NCBI GenBank assembly: GCA_963170055.1
Contig: CAUJGJ010000253.1
Span: forward strand, 1-64,000
Direction of reading: 5' to 3'
DNA from: Halisarca cf. caerulea
Lineage: Eukaryota; Porifera; Demospongiae; Chondrillida; Halisarcidae
DNA: 64,000 bases
Below, piece after piece: positions 26,901-40,300 of this stretch. Position 1 is the stretch's first letter, and every line of letters begins with the position of its first letter. The position numbers were made by a program, and so were the translations under genes. The notes under the pieces are model-generated. The model was not told the origin of the DNA. It made no database searches and was given only the letters and a program-made list of their open reading frames with translations.

Positions 26901-28770
26901 CGACCACAGTACTTCAGAAAGGTCTTGTGTCCACTGGGAATGTGCGTGGTGCTAGTGCCAAATATTGGTATTAGCACCAGCATATCCAACACTACACAAA
27001 TACGCCCACAGCACTTCAGAAAGGTCATGTGTGTCCACTGGGAATGTGCGTGGTGCTAGTGCCAAATATTGGTATTAGCACCAGCATATCCAACACTACA
27101 CAAATACGCCCAAAGTAGTTAAGAAACTTCATGTGCGTCCAATTGGAATGTGCGTGGTGCTAGTGCCAAATATTGGTATTAGCACCAGCATATCCAACAC
27201 TACACAAATACGCCCACAGCACTTCAGAAAGATCATGTGTGTCCACAGGGAAAGTGCGTGGTGCTAGTGCCAAATATTGGTATTAGCACCAGCATATCCA
27301 ACACTACACAAATACGCCCACAGCACTTCAGAAACTTCATGTCTGTCCACTGGGAATGTGCGTGGTGCTAGTGCCAAATATTTGTATTAACACCACCATA
27401 TCCAACACTACACAAATACGCCCACAGCACTTCAGACACTTCATGTGTGTCCCCTGGGAATGTGCGTGGTGCTAATGCCAAATATTGGTATTAGCACCAG
27501 CATATCCAACACTACACAAATACGCCCACAGCACTTCAGAAAGGTCATGTGTGTCCACTGGGAATGTGCGTGGTGCTAGTGCCAAATATTGGTATTAGCA
27601 CCAGCATATCCAACACTACACAAATACGCCCAAAGTAGTTAAGAAACTTCATGTGCGTCCACTGGGAATGTGCGTTGTGCTAGTGCCAAATATTGGTATT
27701 AGCACCAGCATATCCAACATTACACTAATATGCCCACAGCACTTCAGAAAGGTCATGTGCGTCCACATGGAAAGTGCGTGGTGCTATTGAAAAATATTGG
27801 TATTAGCATTAGCATATCCAACACTACACAAATACGCCCACAGCACTTCAGAAACTTCATTTGTGTCCACTGGGAATGTGCGATGTGCTAGTGCCAAATA
27901 TTGGTATTAGCACGAGCATATCCAACACTACACAAATACGCCCACAGTAGTTAAGAAACTTCATTTGTGTCCACTGGGAATGTGCGTGGTGTTAGTGCCA
28001 AATATTGGTATTAGCACCAGCATATCCAACACTACACAACTACGCCCAAAGTACTTCGGAAACTTAATGTGTGTCCACTGGGAATGTGCGTGGTGCTAGT
28101 ACCAAATATTGGTATTAGCACCAGCATATCCAACACTACACAAATACGCCCACAGCACTTCAGAAACTGTATGTGTGTCCACTAAGAATGTGCGTGGTGC
28201 TAGTGCCAAATATTGGTATTAGCACCAGTGCATCCAACACTATACCAATACGCCCACAGTACTTCAGAAACTTCACGTGTGTCCACTGGGAATGTGCGTG
28301 GTGCTAGTGCCAAATATTGGTATTAGCACCAGCATATCCAACACTACACAAATACGCCCACAGTACTTCAGAAACTTCATGTGTGTCCACTGGGAATGTG
28401 CGTGGTGCTAGTGCCAAATATTGGTATTAGCACCAGCATATCTAACACAACACTAATACGACCACAGTACTTCAGAAAGGACTTGTGTGTCCACTTGGAA
28501 TGTGCGTGGATCTAGTGCCAAATATTGGTATTAGCACCAGCATATATAACACTACACAAATACGCCCACAGCACTTCAGAAACTTCATGTCTGTCCACTG
28601 GGAATGTGCGTGGTGCTAGTGCCAAATATTGGTATTAGCACCAGCATATCCAACACTACACAAATACGCCCACAGCACTTCAGAAAGGTCATGTGTGTCC
28701 ACTGGGAATGTGCGTGGTGCTAGTGCCAAATATTGGTATTAGCACCAGCATGTCCAACACTACACAAATA
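23981..28770. repeat. Start of 9-mer/19-mer compound HOR domain, irregular copies
   Basis: Two markers define this domain: CAGTGCATCC (M) at 25629, 26565 and 28227, and CGCCTTAAGTAG (T) at 26277. M to M is 936 bp (9 monomers) for the first pair and 1,662 bp (16 x 104 - 2) for the second. The M-to-T distance is 648 bp for the first pair but 544 bp for the M at 28227. That copy has lost the monomer carrying CTCAATG, TGAGAATG and GCACTAGC. A -2 unit (GGTCTTGTGTCC) near 26923 accounts for the -2 offsets. Confidence 0.82.
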
Positions 28771-31680
28771 CGCCTTAAGTAGTTAAGAAACTTCATGTGC
28801 GTCCACTGGGAATGTGCGTGGTGTTAGTGCCAAATATTGGTATTAGCACCAGCATATCCAACACTACACAACTACGCCCAAAGTACTTCGGAAACTTAAT
28901 GTGTGTCCACTGGGAATGTGCGTGGTGCTAGTACCAAATATTAGTATTAGCACCAGCATATCCAACACTACACAAATACGCCCACAGCACTTCAGAAACT
29001 GTATGTGTGTCCACTAAGAATGTGCGTGGTGCTAGTGCCAAATATTGGTATTAGCACCAGTGCATCCAACACTATACCAATACGCCCACAGTACTTCAGA
29101 AACTTCACGTGTGTCCACTGGGAATGTGCGTGGTGCTAGTGCCAAATATTGGTATTAGCACCAGCATATCCAACACTACACAAATACGCCCACAGTACTT
29201 CAGAAACTCAATGTGTGTCCACTGAGAATGTGCGTGGTGCTAGTTCCAAATATTGGTATTAGCACTAGCATATCCAACACTACACAAATACGCCCACAGC
29301 ACTTCAGAAACTTCATGTGTGTCCACTGGGAATGTGCGTGGTGCTAGTGCCAAATATTGGTATTAGCACCAGCATATCTAACACAACACTAATACGACCA
29401 CAGTACTTCAGAAAGGTCTTGTGTCCACTTGGAATGTGCGTGGTGCTAGTGCCAAATATTGGTATTAGCACCAGCATATCCAACACTACACAAATACGCC
29501 CACAGCACTTCAGAAAGGTCATGTGTGTCCACTGGGAATGTGCGTGGTGCTAGTGCCAAATATTGGTATTAGCACCAGCATATCCAACACTACACAAATA
29601 CGCCCAAAGTAGTTAAGAAACTTCATGTGCGTCCAATTGGAATGTGCGTGGTGCTAGTGCCAAATATTGGTATTAGCACCAGCATATCCAACACTACACA
29701 AATACGCCCACAGCACTTCAGAAAGATCATGTGTGTCCACAGGGAAAGTGCGTGGTGCTAGTGCCAAATATTGGTATTAGCACCAGCATATCCAACACTA
29801 CACAAATACGCCCACAGCACTTCAGAAACTTCATGTCTGTCCACTGGGAATGTGCGTGGTGCTAGTGCCAAACATTGGTATTAGCACCACCATATCCAAC
29901 ACTACACAAATACGCCCACAGCACTTCAGGAACTTCATGTGTGTCCCCTGGGAATGTGCGTGGTGCTAATGCCAAATATTGGTATTAGCACCAGCATATC
30001 CAACACTACACAAATACGCCCACAGCACTTCAGAAAGGTCATGTGTGTCCACTGGGAATGTGCGTGGTGCTAGTGCCAAATATTGGTATTAGCACCAGCA
30101 TATCCAACACTACACAAATACGCCCAAAGTAGTTAAGAAACTTCATGTGCGTCCACTGGGAATGTGCGTGGTGCTAGTGCCAAATATTGGTATTAGCACC
30201 AGCATATCCAACACTACACAAATACGCCCACAGCACTTCAGAAAGGTCATGTGCATCCACAGGGAAAGTGCGTGGTGCTAGTGAAAAATATTGGTATTAG
30301 CACCAGCATATCCAACACTACGCAAATACGCCCACAGCACTTCAGAAACTTCATGTCTGTCCACTGGGAATGTGGGTGGTGCTAATGCCAAATATTTGTA
30401 TTAACACCAGCATTTCCAACACTACACAAATACGCCCACAGTAGTTAAGAAACTTCATGTGTGTCCACTGGGAATGTGCGTGGTGCTAGTGCCAAATATT
30501 GGTATTAGCACCAGCATATCCAACATTACACAAATATGCCCACAGCACTTCAGAAAGGTCATGTGCGTCCACATGGAAAGTGCGTGGTGCTATTGAAAAA
30601 TATTGGTATTAGCATTAGCATATCCAACACTACACAAATACGCCCACAGCACTTCAGAAACTTCATTTGTGTCCACTGGGAATGTGCGATGTGCTAGTGC
30701 CAAATATTGGTATTAGCACGAGCATATCCAACACTACACAAATACGCCCACAGTAGTTAAGAAACTTCATTTGTGTCCACTGGGAATGTGCGTGGTGTTA
30801 GTGCCAAATATTGGTATTAGCACCAGCATATCCAACACTACACAACTACGCCCAAAGTACTTCGGAAACTTAATGTGTGTCCACTGGGAATGTGCGTGGT
30901 GCTAGTACCAAATATTGGTATTAGCACCAGCATATCCAACACTACACAAATACGCCCACAGCACTTCAGAAACTGTATGTGTGTCCACTAAGAATGTGCG
31001 TGGTGCTAGTGCCAAATATTGGTATTAGCACCAGTGCATCCAACACTATACCAATACGCCCACAGTACTTCAGAAACTTCACGTGTGTCCACTGGGAATG
31101 TGCGTGGTGCTAGTGCCAAATATTGGTATTAGCACCAGCATATCCAACACTACACAAATACGCCCACAGTACTTCAGAAACTCAATGTGTGTCCACTGAG
31201 AATGTGCGTGGTGCTAGTTCCAAATATTGGTATTAGCACTAGCATATCCAACACTACACAAATACGCCCACAGCACTTCAGAAACTTCATGTGTCTCCAC
31301 TGGGAATGTGCGTGGTGCTAGTGCCAAATATTGGTATTAGCACCAGCATATCTAACACAACACTAATACGACCACAGTACTTCAGAAAGGACTTGTGTGT
31401 CCACTGGGAATGTGCGTGGATCTAGTGCCAAATATTGGTATTAGCACCAGCATATATAACACTACACAAATACGCCCACAGCACTTCAGAAACTTCATGT
31501 CATTCCACTGGGAATGTGCGTGGTGCTAGTGCCAAATATTGGTATTAGCACCAGCATATCCAACACTACACAAATACGCCCACAGCACTTCAGAAAGGTC
31601 ATGTGTGTCCACTGGGAATGTGCGTGGTGCTAGTGCCAAATATTGGTATTAGCACCAGCATATCCAACACTACACAAATA
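28771..31680. repeat. 28-monomer compound HOR, copy 1 (2,910 bp)
   Basis: Bounded here by the T marker at 28771 and 31681. It contains M at 29059 and 31033, T-to-M 288 bp and M-to-M 1,974 bp. The unit is 28 x 104 - 2, the -2 coming from GGTCTTGTGTCC near 29416. It matches the next copy with only scattered single-base differences, for example GCATGTCC near 28749 versus GCATATCC and GCTAATGCC near 30381 versus GCTAGTGCC. Confidence 0.88.
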
Positions 31681-34590
31681 CGCCTTAAGTAGTTAAGAAA
31701 CTTCATGTGCGTCCACTGGGAATGTGCGTGGTGTTAGTGCCAAATATTGGTATTAGCACCAGCATATCCAACACTACACAACTACGCCCAAAGTACTTCG
31801 GAAACTTAATGTGTGTCCACTGGGAATGTGCGTGGTGCTAGTACCAAATATTGGTATTAGCACCAGCATATCCAACACTACACAAATACGCCCACAGCAC
31901 TTCAGAAACTGTATGTGTGTCCACTAAGAATGTGCGTGGTGCTAGTGCCAAATATTGGTATTAGCACCAGTGCATCCAACACTATACCAATACGCCCACA
32001 GTACTTCAGAAACTTCACGTGTGTCCACTGGGAATGTGCGTGGTGCTAGTGCCAAATATTGGTATTAGCACCAGCATATCCAACACTACACAAATACGCC
32101 CACAGTACTTCAGAAACTCAATGTGTGTCCACTGAGAATGTGCGTGGTGCTAGTTCCAAATATTGGTATTAGCACTAGCATATCCAACACTACACAAATA
32201 CGCCCACAGCACTTCAGAAACTTCATGTGTGTCCACTGGGAATGTGCGTGGTGCTAGTGCCAAATATTGGTATTAGCACCAGCATATCTAACACAACACT
32301 AATACGACCACAGTACTTCAGAAAGGTCTTGTGTCCACTGGGAATGTGCGTGGTGCTAGTGCCAAATATTGGTATTAGCACCAGCATATCCAACACTACA
32401 CAAATACGCCCACAGCACTTCAGAAAGGTCATGTGTGTCCACTGGGAATGTGCGTGGTGCTAGTGCCAAATATTGGTATTAGCACCAGCATATCCAACAC
32501 TACACAAATACGCCCAAAGTAGTTAAGAAACTTCATGTGCGTCCAATTGGAATGTGCGTGGTGCTAGTGCCAAATATTGGTATTAGCACCAGCATATCCA
32601 ACACTACACAAATACGCCCACAGCACTTCAGAAAGATCATGTGTGTCCACAGGGAAAGTGCGTGGTGCTAGTGCCAAATATTGGTATTAGCACCAGCATA
32701 TCCAACACTACACAAATACGCCCACAGCACTTCAGAAACTTCATGTCTGTCCACTGGGAATGTGCGTGGTGCTAGTGCCAAACATTGGTATTAGCACCAC
32801 CATATCCAACACTACACAAATACGCCCACAGCACTTCAGGAACTTCATGTGTGTCCCCTGGGAATGTGCGTGGTGCTAATGCCAAATATTGGTATTAGCA
32901 CCAGCATATCCAACACTACACAAATACGCCCACAGCACTTCAGAAAGGTCATGTGTGTCCACTGGGAATGTGCGTGGTGCTAGTGCCAAATATTGGTATT
33001 AGCACCAGCATATCCAACACTACACAAATACGCCCAAAGTAGTTAAGAAACTTCATGTGCGTCCACTGGGAATGTGCGTGGTGCTAGTGCCAAATATTGG
33101 TATTAGCACCAGCATATCCAACACTACACAAATACGCCCACAGCACTTCAGAAAGGTCATGTGCATCCACAGGGAAAGTGCGTGGTGCTAGTGAAAAATA
33201 TTGGTATTAGCACCAGCATATCCAACACTACGCAAATACGCCCACAGCACTTCAGAAACTTCATGTCTGTCCACTGGGAATGTGGGTGGTGCTAGTGCCA
33301 AATATTTGTATTAACACCAGCATTTCCAACACTACACAAATACGCCCACAGTAGTTAAGAAACTTCATGTGTGTCCACTGGGAATGTGCGTGGTGCTAGT
33401 GCCAAATATTGGTATTAGCACCAGCATATCCAACATTACACAAATATGCCCACAGCACTTCAGAAAGGTCATGTGCGTCCACATGGAAAGTGCGTGGTGC
33501 TATTGAAAAATATTGGTATTAGCATTAGCATATCCAACACTACACAAATACGCCCACAGCACTTCAGAAACTTCATTTGTGTCCACTGGGAATGTGCGAT
33601 GTGCTAGTGCCAAATATTGGTATTAGCACCAGCATATCCAACACTACACAAATACGCCCACAGTAGTTAAGAAACTTCATTTGTGTCCACTGGGAATGTG
33701 CGTGGTGTTAGTGCCAAATATTGGTATTAGCACCAGCATATCCAACACTACACAACTACGCCCAAAGTACTTCGGAAACTTAATGTGTGTCCACTGGGAA
33801 TGTGCGTGGTGCTAGTACCAAATATTGGTATTAGCACCAGCATATCCAACACTACACAAATACGCCCACAGCACTTCAGAAACTGTATGTGTGTCCACTA
33901 AGAATGTGCGTGGTGCTAGTGCCAAATATTGGTATTAGCACCAGTGCATCCAACACTATACCAATACGCCCACAGTACTTCAGAAACTTCACGTGTGTCC
34001 ACTGGGAATGTGCGTGGTGCTAGTGCCAAATATTGGTATTAGCACCAGCATATCCAACACTACACAAATACGCCCACAGTACTTCAGAAACTCAATGTGT
34101 GTCCACTGAGAATGTGCGTGGTGCTAGTTCCAAATATTGGTATTAGCACTAGCATATCCAACACTACACAAATACGCCCACAGCACTTCAGAAACTTCAT
34201 GTGTGTCCACTGGGAATGTGCGTGGTGCTAGTGCCAAATATTGGTATTAGCACCAGCATATCTAACACAACACTAATACGACCACAGTACTTCAGAAAGG
34301 ACTTGTGTGTCCACTGGGAATGTGCGTGGTGCTAGTGCCAAATATTGGTATTAGCACCAGCATATATAACACTACACAAATACGCCCACAGCACTTCAGA
34401 AACTTCATGTCTGTCCACTGGGAATGTGCGTGGTGCTAGTGCCAAATATTGGTATTAGCACCAGCATATCCAACACTACACAAATACGCCCACAGCACTT
34501 CAGAAAGGTCATGTGTGTCCACTGGGAATGTGCGTGGTGCTAGTGCCAAATATTGGTATTAGCACCAGCATATCCAACACTACACAAATA
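31681..34590. repeat. 28-monomer compound HOR, copy 2 (2,910 bp)
   Basis: Same internal order as the preceding copy: M at 31969 and 33943, T at 31681 and 34591, and GGTCTTGTGTCC near 32326. The near-identical 2.9-kb neighbours make this the most recently amplified large unit in the window, judged by eye. Confidence 0.88.
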
Positions 34591-37396
34591 CGCCTTAAGT
34601 AGTTAAGAAACTTCATGTGCGTCCACTGGGAATGTGCGTGGTGTTAGTGCCAAATATTGGTATTAGCACCAGCATATCCAACACTACACAACTACGCCCA
34701 AAGTACTTCGGAAACTTAATGTGTGTCCACTGGGAATGTGCGTGGTGCTAGTACCAAATATTGGTATTAGCACCAGCATATCCAACACTACACAAATACG
34801 CCCACAGCACTTCAGAAACTGTATGTGTGTCCACTAAGAATGTGCGTGGTGCTAGTGCCAAATATTGGTATTAGCACCAGTGCATCCAACACTATACCAA
34901 TACGCCCACAGTACTTCAGAAACTTCACGTGTGTCCACTGGGAATGTGCGTGGTGCTAGTGCCAAATATTGGTATTAGCACCAGCATATCCAACACTACA
35001 CAAATACGCCCACAGTACTTCAGAAACTCAATGTGTGTCCACTGAGAATGTGCGTGGTGCTAGTTCCAAATATTGGTATTAGCACTAGCATATCCAACAC
35101 TACACAAATACGCCCACAGCACTTCAGAAACTTCATGTGTGTCCACTGGGAATGTGCGTGGTGCTAGTGCCAAATATTGGTATTAGCACCAGCATATCTA
35201 ACACAACACTAATACGACCACAGTACTTCAGAAAGGACTTGTGTGTCCACTGGGAATGTGCGTGGTGCTAGTGCCAAATATTGGTATTAGCACCAGCATA
35301 TATAACACTACACAAATACGCCCACAGCACTTCAGAAACTTCATGTCTGTCCACTGGGAATGTGCGTGGTGCTAGTGCCAAATATTGGTATTAGCACCAG
35401 CATATCCAACACTACACAAATACGCCCACAGCACTTCAGAAAGGTCATGTGTGTCCACTGGGAATGTGCGTGGTGCTAGTGCCAAATATTGGTATTAGCA
35501 CCAGCATATCCAACACTACACAAATACGCCTTAAGTAGTTAAGAAACTTCATGTGCGTCCACTGGGAATGTGCGTGGTGTTAGTGCCAAATATTGGTATT
35601 AGCACCAGCATATCCAACACTACACAACTACGCCCAAAGTACTTCGGAAACTTAATGTGTGTCCACTGGGAATGTGCGTGGTGCTAGTACCAAATATTGG
35701 TATTAGCACCAGCATATCCAACACTACACAAATACGCCCACAGCACTTCAGAAACTGTATGTGTGTCCACTAAGAATGTGCGTGGTGCTAGTGCCAAATA
35801 TTGGTATTAGCACCAGTGCATCCAACACTATACCAATACGCCCACAGTACTTCAGAAACTTCACGTGTGTCCACTGGGAATGTGCGTGGTGCTAGTGCCA
35901 AATATTGGTATTAGCACCAGCATATCCAACACTACACAAATACGCCCACAGTACTTCAGAAACTCAATGTGTGTCCACTGAGAATGTGCGTGGTGCTAGT
36001 TCCAAATATTGGTATTAGCACTAGCATATCCAACACTACACAAATACGCCCACAGCACTTCAGAAACTTCATGTGTGTCCACTGGGAATGTGCGTGGTGC
36101 TAGTGCCAAATATTGGTATTAGCACCAGCATATCTAACACAACACTAATACGACCACAGTACTTCAGAAAGGACTTGTGTGTCCACTGGGAATGTGCGTG
36201 GTGCTAGTGCCAAATATTGGTATTAGCACCAGCATATATAACACTACACAAATACGCCCACAGCACTTCAGAAACTTCATGTCTGTCCACTGGGAATGTG
36301 CGTGGTGCTAGTGCCAAATATTGGTATTAGCACCAGCATATCCAACACTACACAAATACGCCCACAGCACTTCAGAAAGGTCATGTGTGTCCACTGGGAA
36401 TGTGCGTGGTGCTAGTGCCAAATATTGGTATTAGCACCAGCATATCCAACACTACACAAATACGCCTTAAGTAGTTAAGAAACTTCATGTGCGTCCACTG
36501 GGAATGTGCGTGGTGTTAGTGCCAAATATTGGTATTAGCACCAGCATATCCAACACTACACAACTACGCCCAAAGTACTTCGGAAACTTAATGTGTGTCC
36601 ACTGGGAATGTGCGTGGTGCTAGTACCAAATATTGGTATTAGCACCAGCATATCCAACACTACACAAATACGCCCACAGCACTTCAGAAACTGTATGTGT
36701 GTCCACTAAGAATGTGCGTGGTGCTAGTGCCAAATATTGGTATTAGCACCAGTGCATCCAACACTATACCAATACGCCCACAGTACTTCAGAAACTTCAC
36801 GTGTGTCCACTGGGAATGTGCGTGGTGCTAGTGCCAAATATTGGTATTAGCACCAGCATATCCAACACTACACAAATACGCCCACAGTACTTCAGAAACT
36901 CAATGTGTGTCCACTGAGAATGTGCGTGGTGCTAGTTCCAAATATTGGTATTAGCACTAGCATATCCAACACTACACAAATACGCCCACAGCACTTCAGA
37001 AACTTCATGTGTGTCCACTGGGAATGTGCGTGGTGCTAGTGCCAAATATTGGTATTAGCACCAGCATATCTAACACAACACTAATACGACCACAGTACTT
37101 CAGAAAGGTCTTGTGTCCACTGGGAATGTGCGTGGTGCTAGTGCCAAATATTGGTATTAGCACCAGCATATATAACACTACACAAATACGCCCACAGCAC
37201 TTCAGAAACTTCATGTCTGTCCACTGTGAATGTGCGTGGTTCTAGTGCCAAATATTGGTATTAGCACCAGCATATCCAACACTACACAAATACGCCCACA
37301 GCACTTCAGAAAGGTCATGTGTGTCTACTGGGAATGTGCGTGGTGCTAGTGCCAAATATTGGTATTAGCACCAGCATATCCAACACTACACAAATA
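34591..37396. repeat. Three tandem 9-monomer units (936, 936, 934 bp)
   Basis: T markers at 34591, 35527, 36463 and 37397 and M markers at 34879, 35815 and 36751 show the 9-mer repeated without the 19-mer. T-to-M is always 288 bp. The third unit is 2 bp shorter because it uses the GGTCTTGTGTCC monomer near 37108. Units one and two look almost identical. Confidence 0.87.
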
Positions 37397-40300
37397 CGCC
37401 TTAAGTAGTTAAGAAACTTCATGTGCGTCCACTGGGAATGTGCGTGGTGCTAGTGCCAAATATTGGTATTAGCACCAGCATATCCAACACTTCACCAATA
37501 CGCCCACAGTACTTCAGAAAGGTCATGTGCATCCACAGGGAAAGTGCGTGGTGCTAGTGAAAAATATTGGTATTAGCACCAGCATATCCAACACTACACA
37601 AATACGCCCACAGCACTTCAGAAACTTCATGTCTGTCCACTGGGAATGTGCGTGGTGCTAGTGCCAAATATTGGTATTAGCACCAGCATATCCAACACTA
37701 CAGAAATACGCCCACAGCACTTCAGAAAGGTCATGTGTGTCCACTGGCAATGTGCGTGGTGCTAGTGCCAAATATTGGTATTAGCACCAGCATATCCAAC
37801 ACTACACAAATACGCCCACACCACTTCAGGAACTTCATGTGTGTCCACTGGGAATGTGCGTGGTGCTAGTGCCAAATATTGGTATTAGCACCAGCATATC
37901 CAACACTACACAAATACGCCCACAGCACTTCAGAATGGTCATGTGTGTCCACTGGGAATGTGCGTGGTGCTAGTGCCAAATATTGGTATTAGCACCAGCA
38001 TATCCAACACTACACAAATACGCCCACAGCACTTCAGAAAGGTCATGTGTGTCCACTGGGAATGTGCGTGGTGCTAGTGCCAAATATTGGTATTAGCACC
38101 AGCATATCCAACACTACACAAATACGCCCACAGCACTTCAGAAAGGTCATGTGTGTCCACTGGGAATGTGCGTGGTGCTAGTGCCAAATATTGGTATTAG
38201 CACCAGCATATCCAACACTACACAAATACGCCCACAGTAGTTAAGAAACTTCATGTGTGTCCACTGGGAATGTGCGTGGTGCTAGTGCCAAATATTGGTA
38301 TTAGCACCAGTATATCCAACACTACACAAATACGCCCACAGCACTTCAGAAACTTCATGTGTGTCCACTGGGAATGTGCGTGGTGCTATTGCCAAATATT
38401 GGTATTAGCACCAGCATATCCAACACTACACAAATACGCCCACAGCACTTCAGACACTTCATGTGTGTCCACTGGGAATGTGCGTGGTGCTAGTGCCAAA
38501 TATTGGTATTAGCACCAGCATATCCAACACTACAGAAATACGCCCACAGCACTTCAGAAAGGTCATGTGTGTCCACTGGGAATGTGCGTGGTGCTAGTGC
38601 CAAATATTGGTATTAGCACCAGCATATCCAACACTACACAAATACGCCCACAGATCTTCAGAAAGGTCATGTGTGACCACTGGGAATGTGCGTGGTGCTA
38701 GTGCCAAATATTGGTATTAGCACCAGCATATCCAACACTACACAAATACGCCCAAAGTAGTTAAGAAACTTCATGTGCGTCCACTGGGAATGTGCGTGGT
38801 GCTAGTGCCAAATATTGGTATTAGCACCAGCATATCCAACACTACACAAATACGCCCACAGCACTTCAGAAAGGTCATGTGTGTCCACAGGGAAAGTGCG
38901 TGGTGCTAGTGCCAAATATTGGTATTAGCACCAGCATATCCAACACTACACATATACGCCCACAGCACTTCAGAAACTTCATGTGTGTCCACTGGGAATG
39001 TGCGTGGTGCTAGTGCCAAATATTGGTATTAGCACCAGCAAATCCGACACCACACTAATACGACCACAGTACTTCAGAAAGGTCATGTGTGTCCACTGGG
39101 AATGTGCGTGGTGCTAGTGCCAAATATTGGTATTAGCACCAGCATATCCAACACTACACAAATACGCCCACAGATCTTCAGAAAGGTCATGTGTGACCAC
39201 TGGGAATGTGCGTGGTGCTACTGCCAAATATTGGTATTAGCACTAGCATATCCAACACTACACAAATACGCCCAAAGTAGTTAAGAAACTTCATGTGCGT
39301 CCACTGGGAATGTGCGTGGTGCTAGTGCCAAATATTGGTATTAGCACCAGTATATCCAACACTACAAAAATACGCCCACAGCACTTCAGAAACTTCATGT
39401 GTGTCCTCTGGGAATGTGCGTGGTGCTAGTGCCAAATATTGGTATTAGCACCAGCATATCCAACACTACACTAATACGCCCACAGTACTTCAGAAAGGTC
39501 ATGTGTGTCCACTGGGAATGTGCGTGGTGCTAGTGCCAAATATTGGTATTAGCACCAGCAAATCCGACACCACACTAATACGACCACAGTACTTCAGAAA
39601 GGTCATGTGTGTCCACTGGGAATGTGCGTGGTGCTAGTGCCAAATATTGGTATTAGCACCAGCATATCCAACACTACACAAATACGCCCACAGATCTCCA
39701 GAAACTGAATGTGTGTCCACTGGGAATGTGCGTGGTGCTAGTGCCAAATATTGGTATTAGCACCAGCATATCCAACACTACACAAATACGCCCACAGATC
39801 TTCAGAAAGGTCATGTGTGACCACTGGGAATGTGCGTGGTGCTAATGCCAAATATTGGTATTAGCACCAGCATATCCAACACTACACAAATACGCCCAAA
39901 GTAGTTAAGAAACTTCATGTGCGTCCATTGGGAAAGTGCGTGCTGTTAGTGCCAAATATTGGTATTAGCACCAGCATATCCAACACTACACAAATACGCC
40001 CACAGCACTTCAGAAAGGTCATGTGTGTCCACTGGGAATGTGCGTGGTGCTAGTGCAAAATATTGGTATTAGCACCAGCATATTCAACACTACACAAATA
40101 CGCCCAAAGTAGTTAAGAAACTTCATGTGTGTCCACTGGGAATGTGCGTGGTGCTAGTGCCAAATATTGGTATTAGCACCAGCATATCCAACACTACACA
40201 AATACGCCCACAGCACTTCAGAAACTTCATGTGTGTCCACTGGGAATGTGCGTGGTGCTAGTGCCAAATATTGGTATTAGCACCAGCAAATCCGACACCA

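Larger units (their letters stand above)
25676..36803. other. CACGTG palindrome carried once per 9-mer (10 copies)
   Basis: A T-to-C change turns the usual TTCATGTG into TTCACGTG, creating CACGTG at 25676, 26612, 28274, 29106, 31080, 32016, 33990, 34926, 35862 and 36798, always 47 bp after the M marker. CACGTG is the core site of many bHLH proteins (E-box/G-box) and of the yeast centromere factor Cbf1. Nothing here shows binding; it may simply be a neutral variant fixed by amplification. Confidence 0.6.

Noticed and set aside
34591..37396. Assembly duplication as the cause of the identical 936-bp units
   Set aside because: Not provable from sequence. The third unit has its own -2 indel and private substitutions, and the neighbouring 2,910-bp copies also have private differences, which argues against simple copying by the assembler. 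Read depth would settle it.
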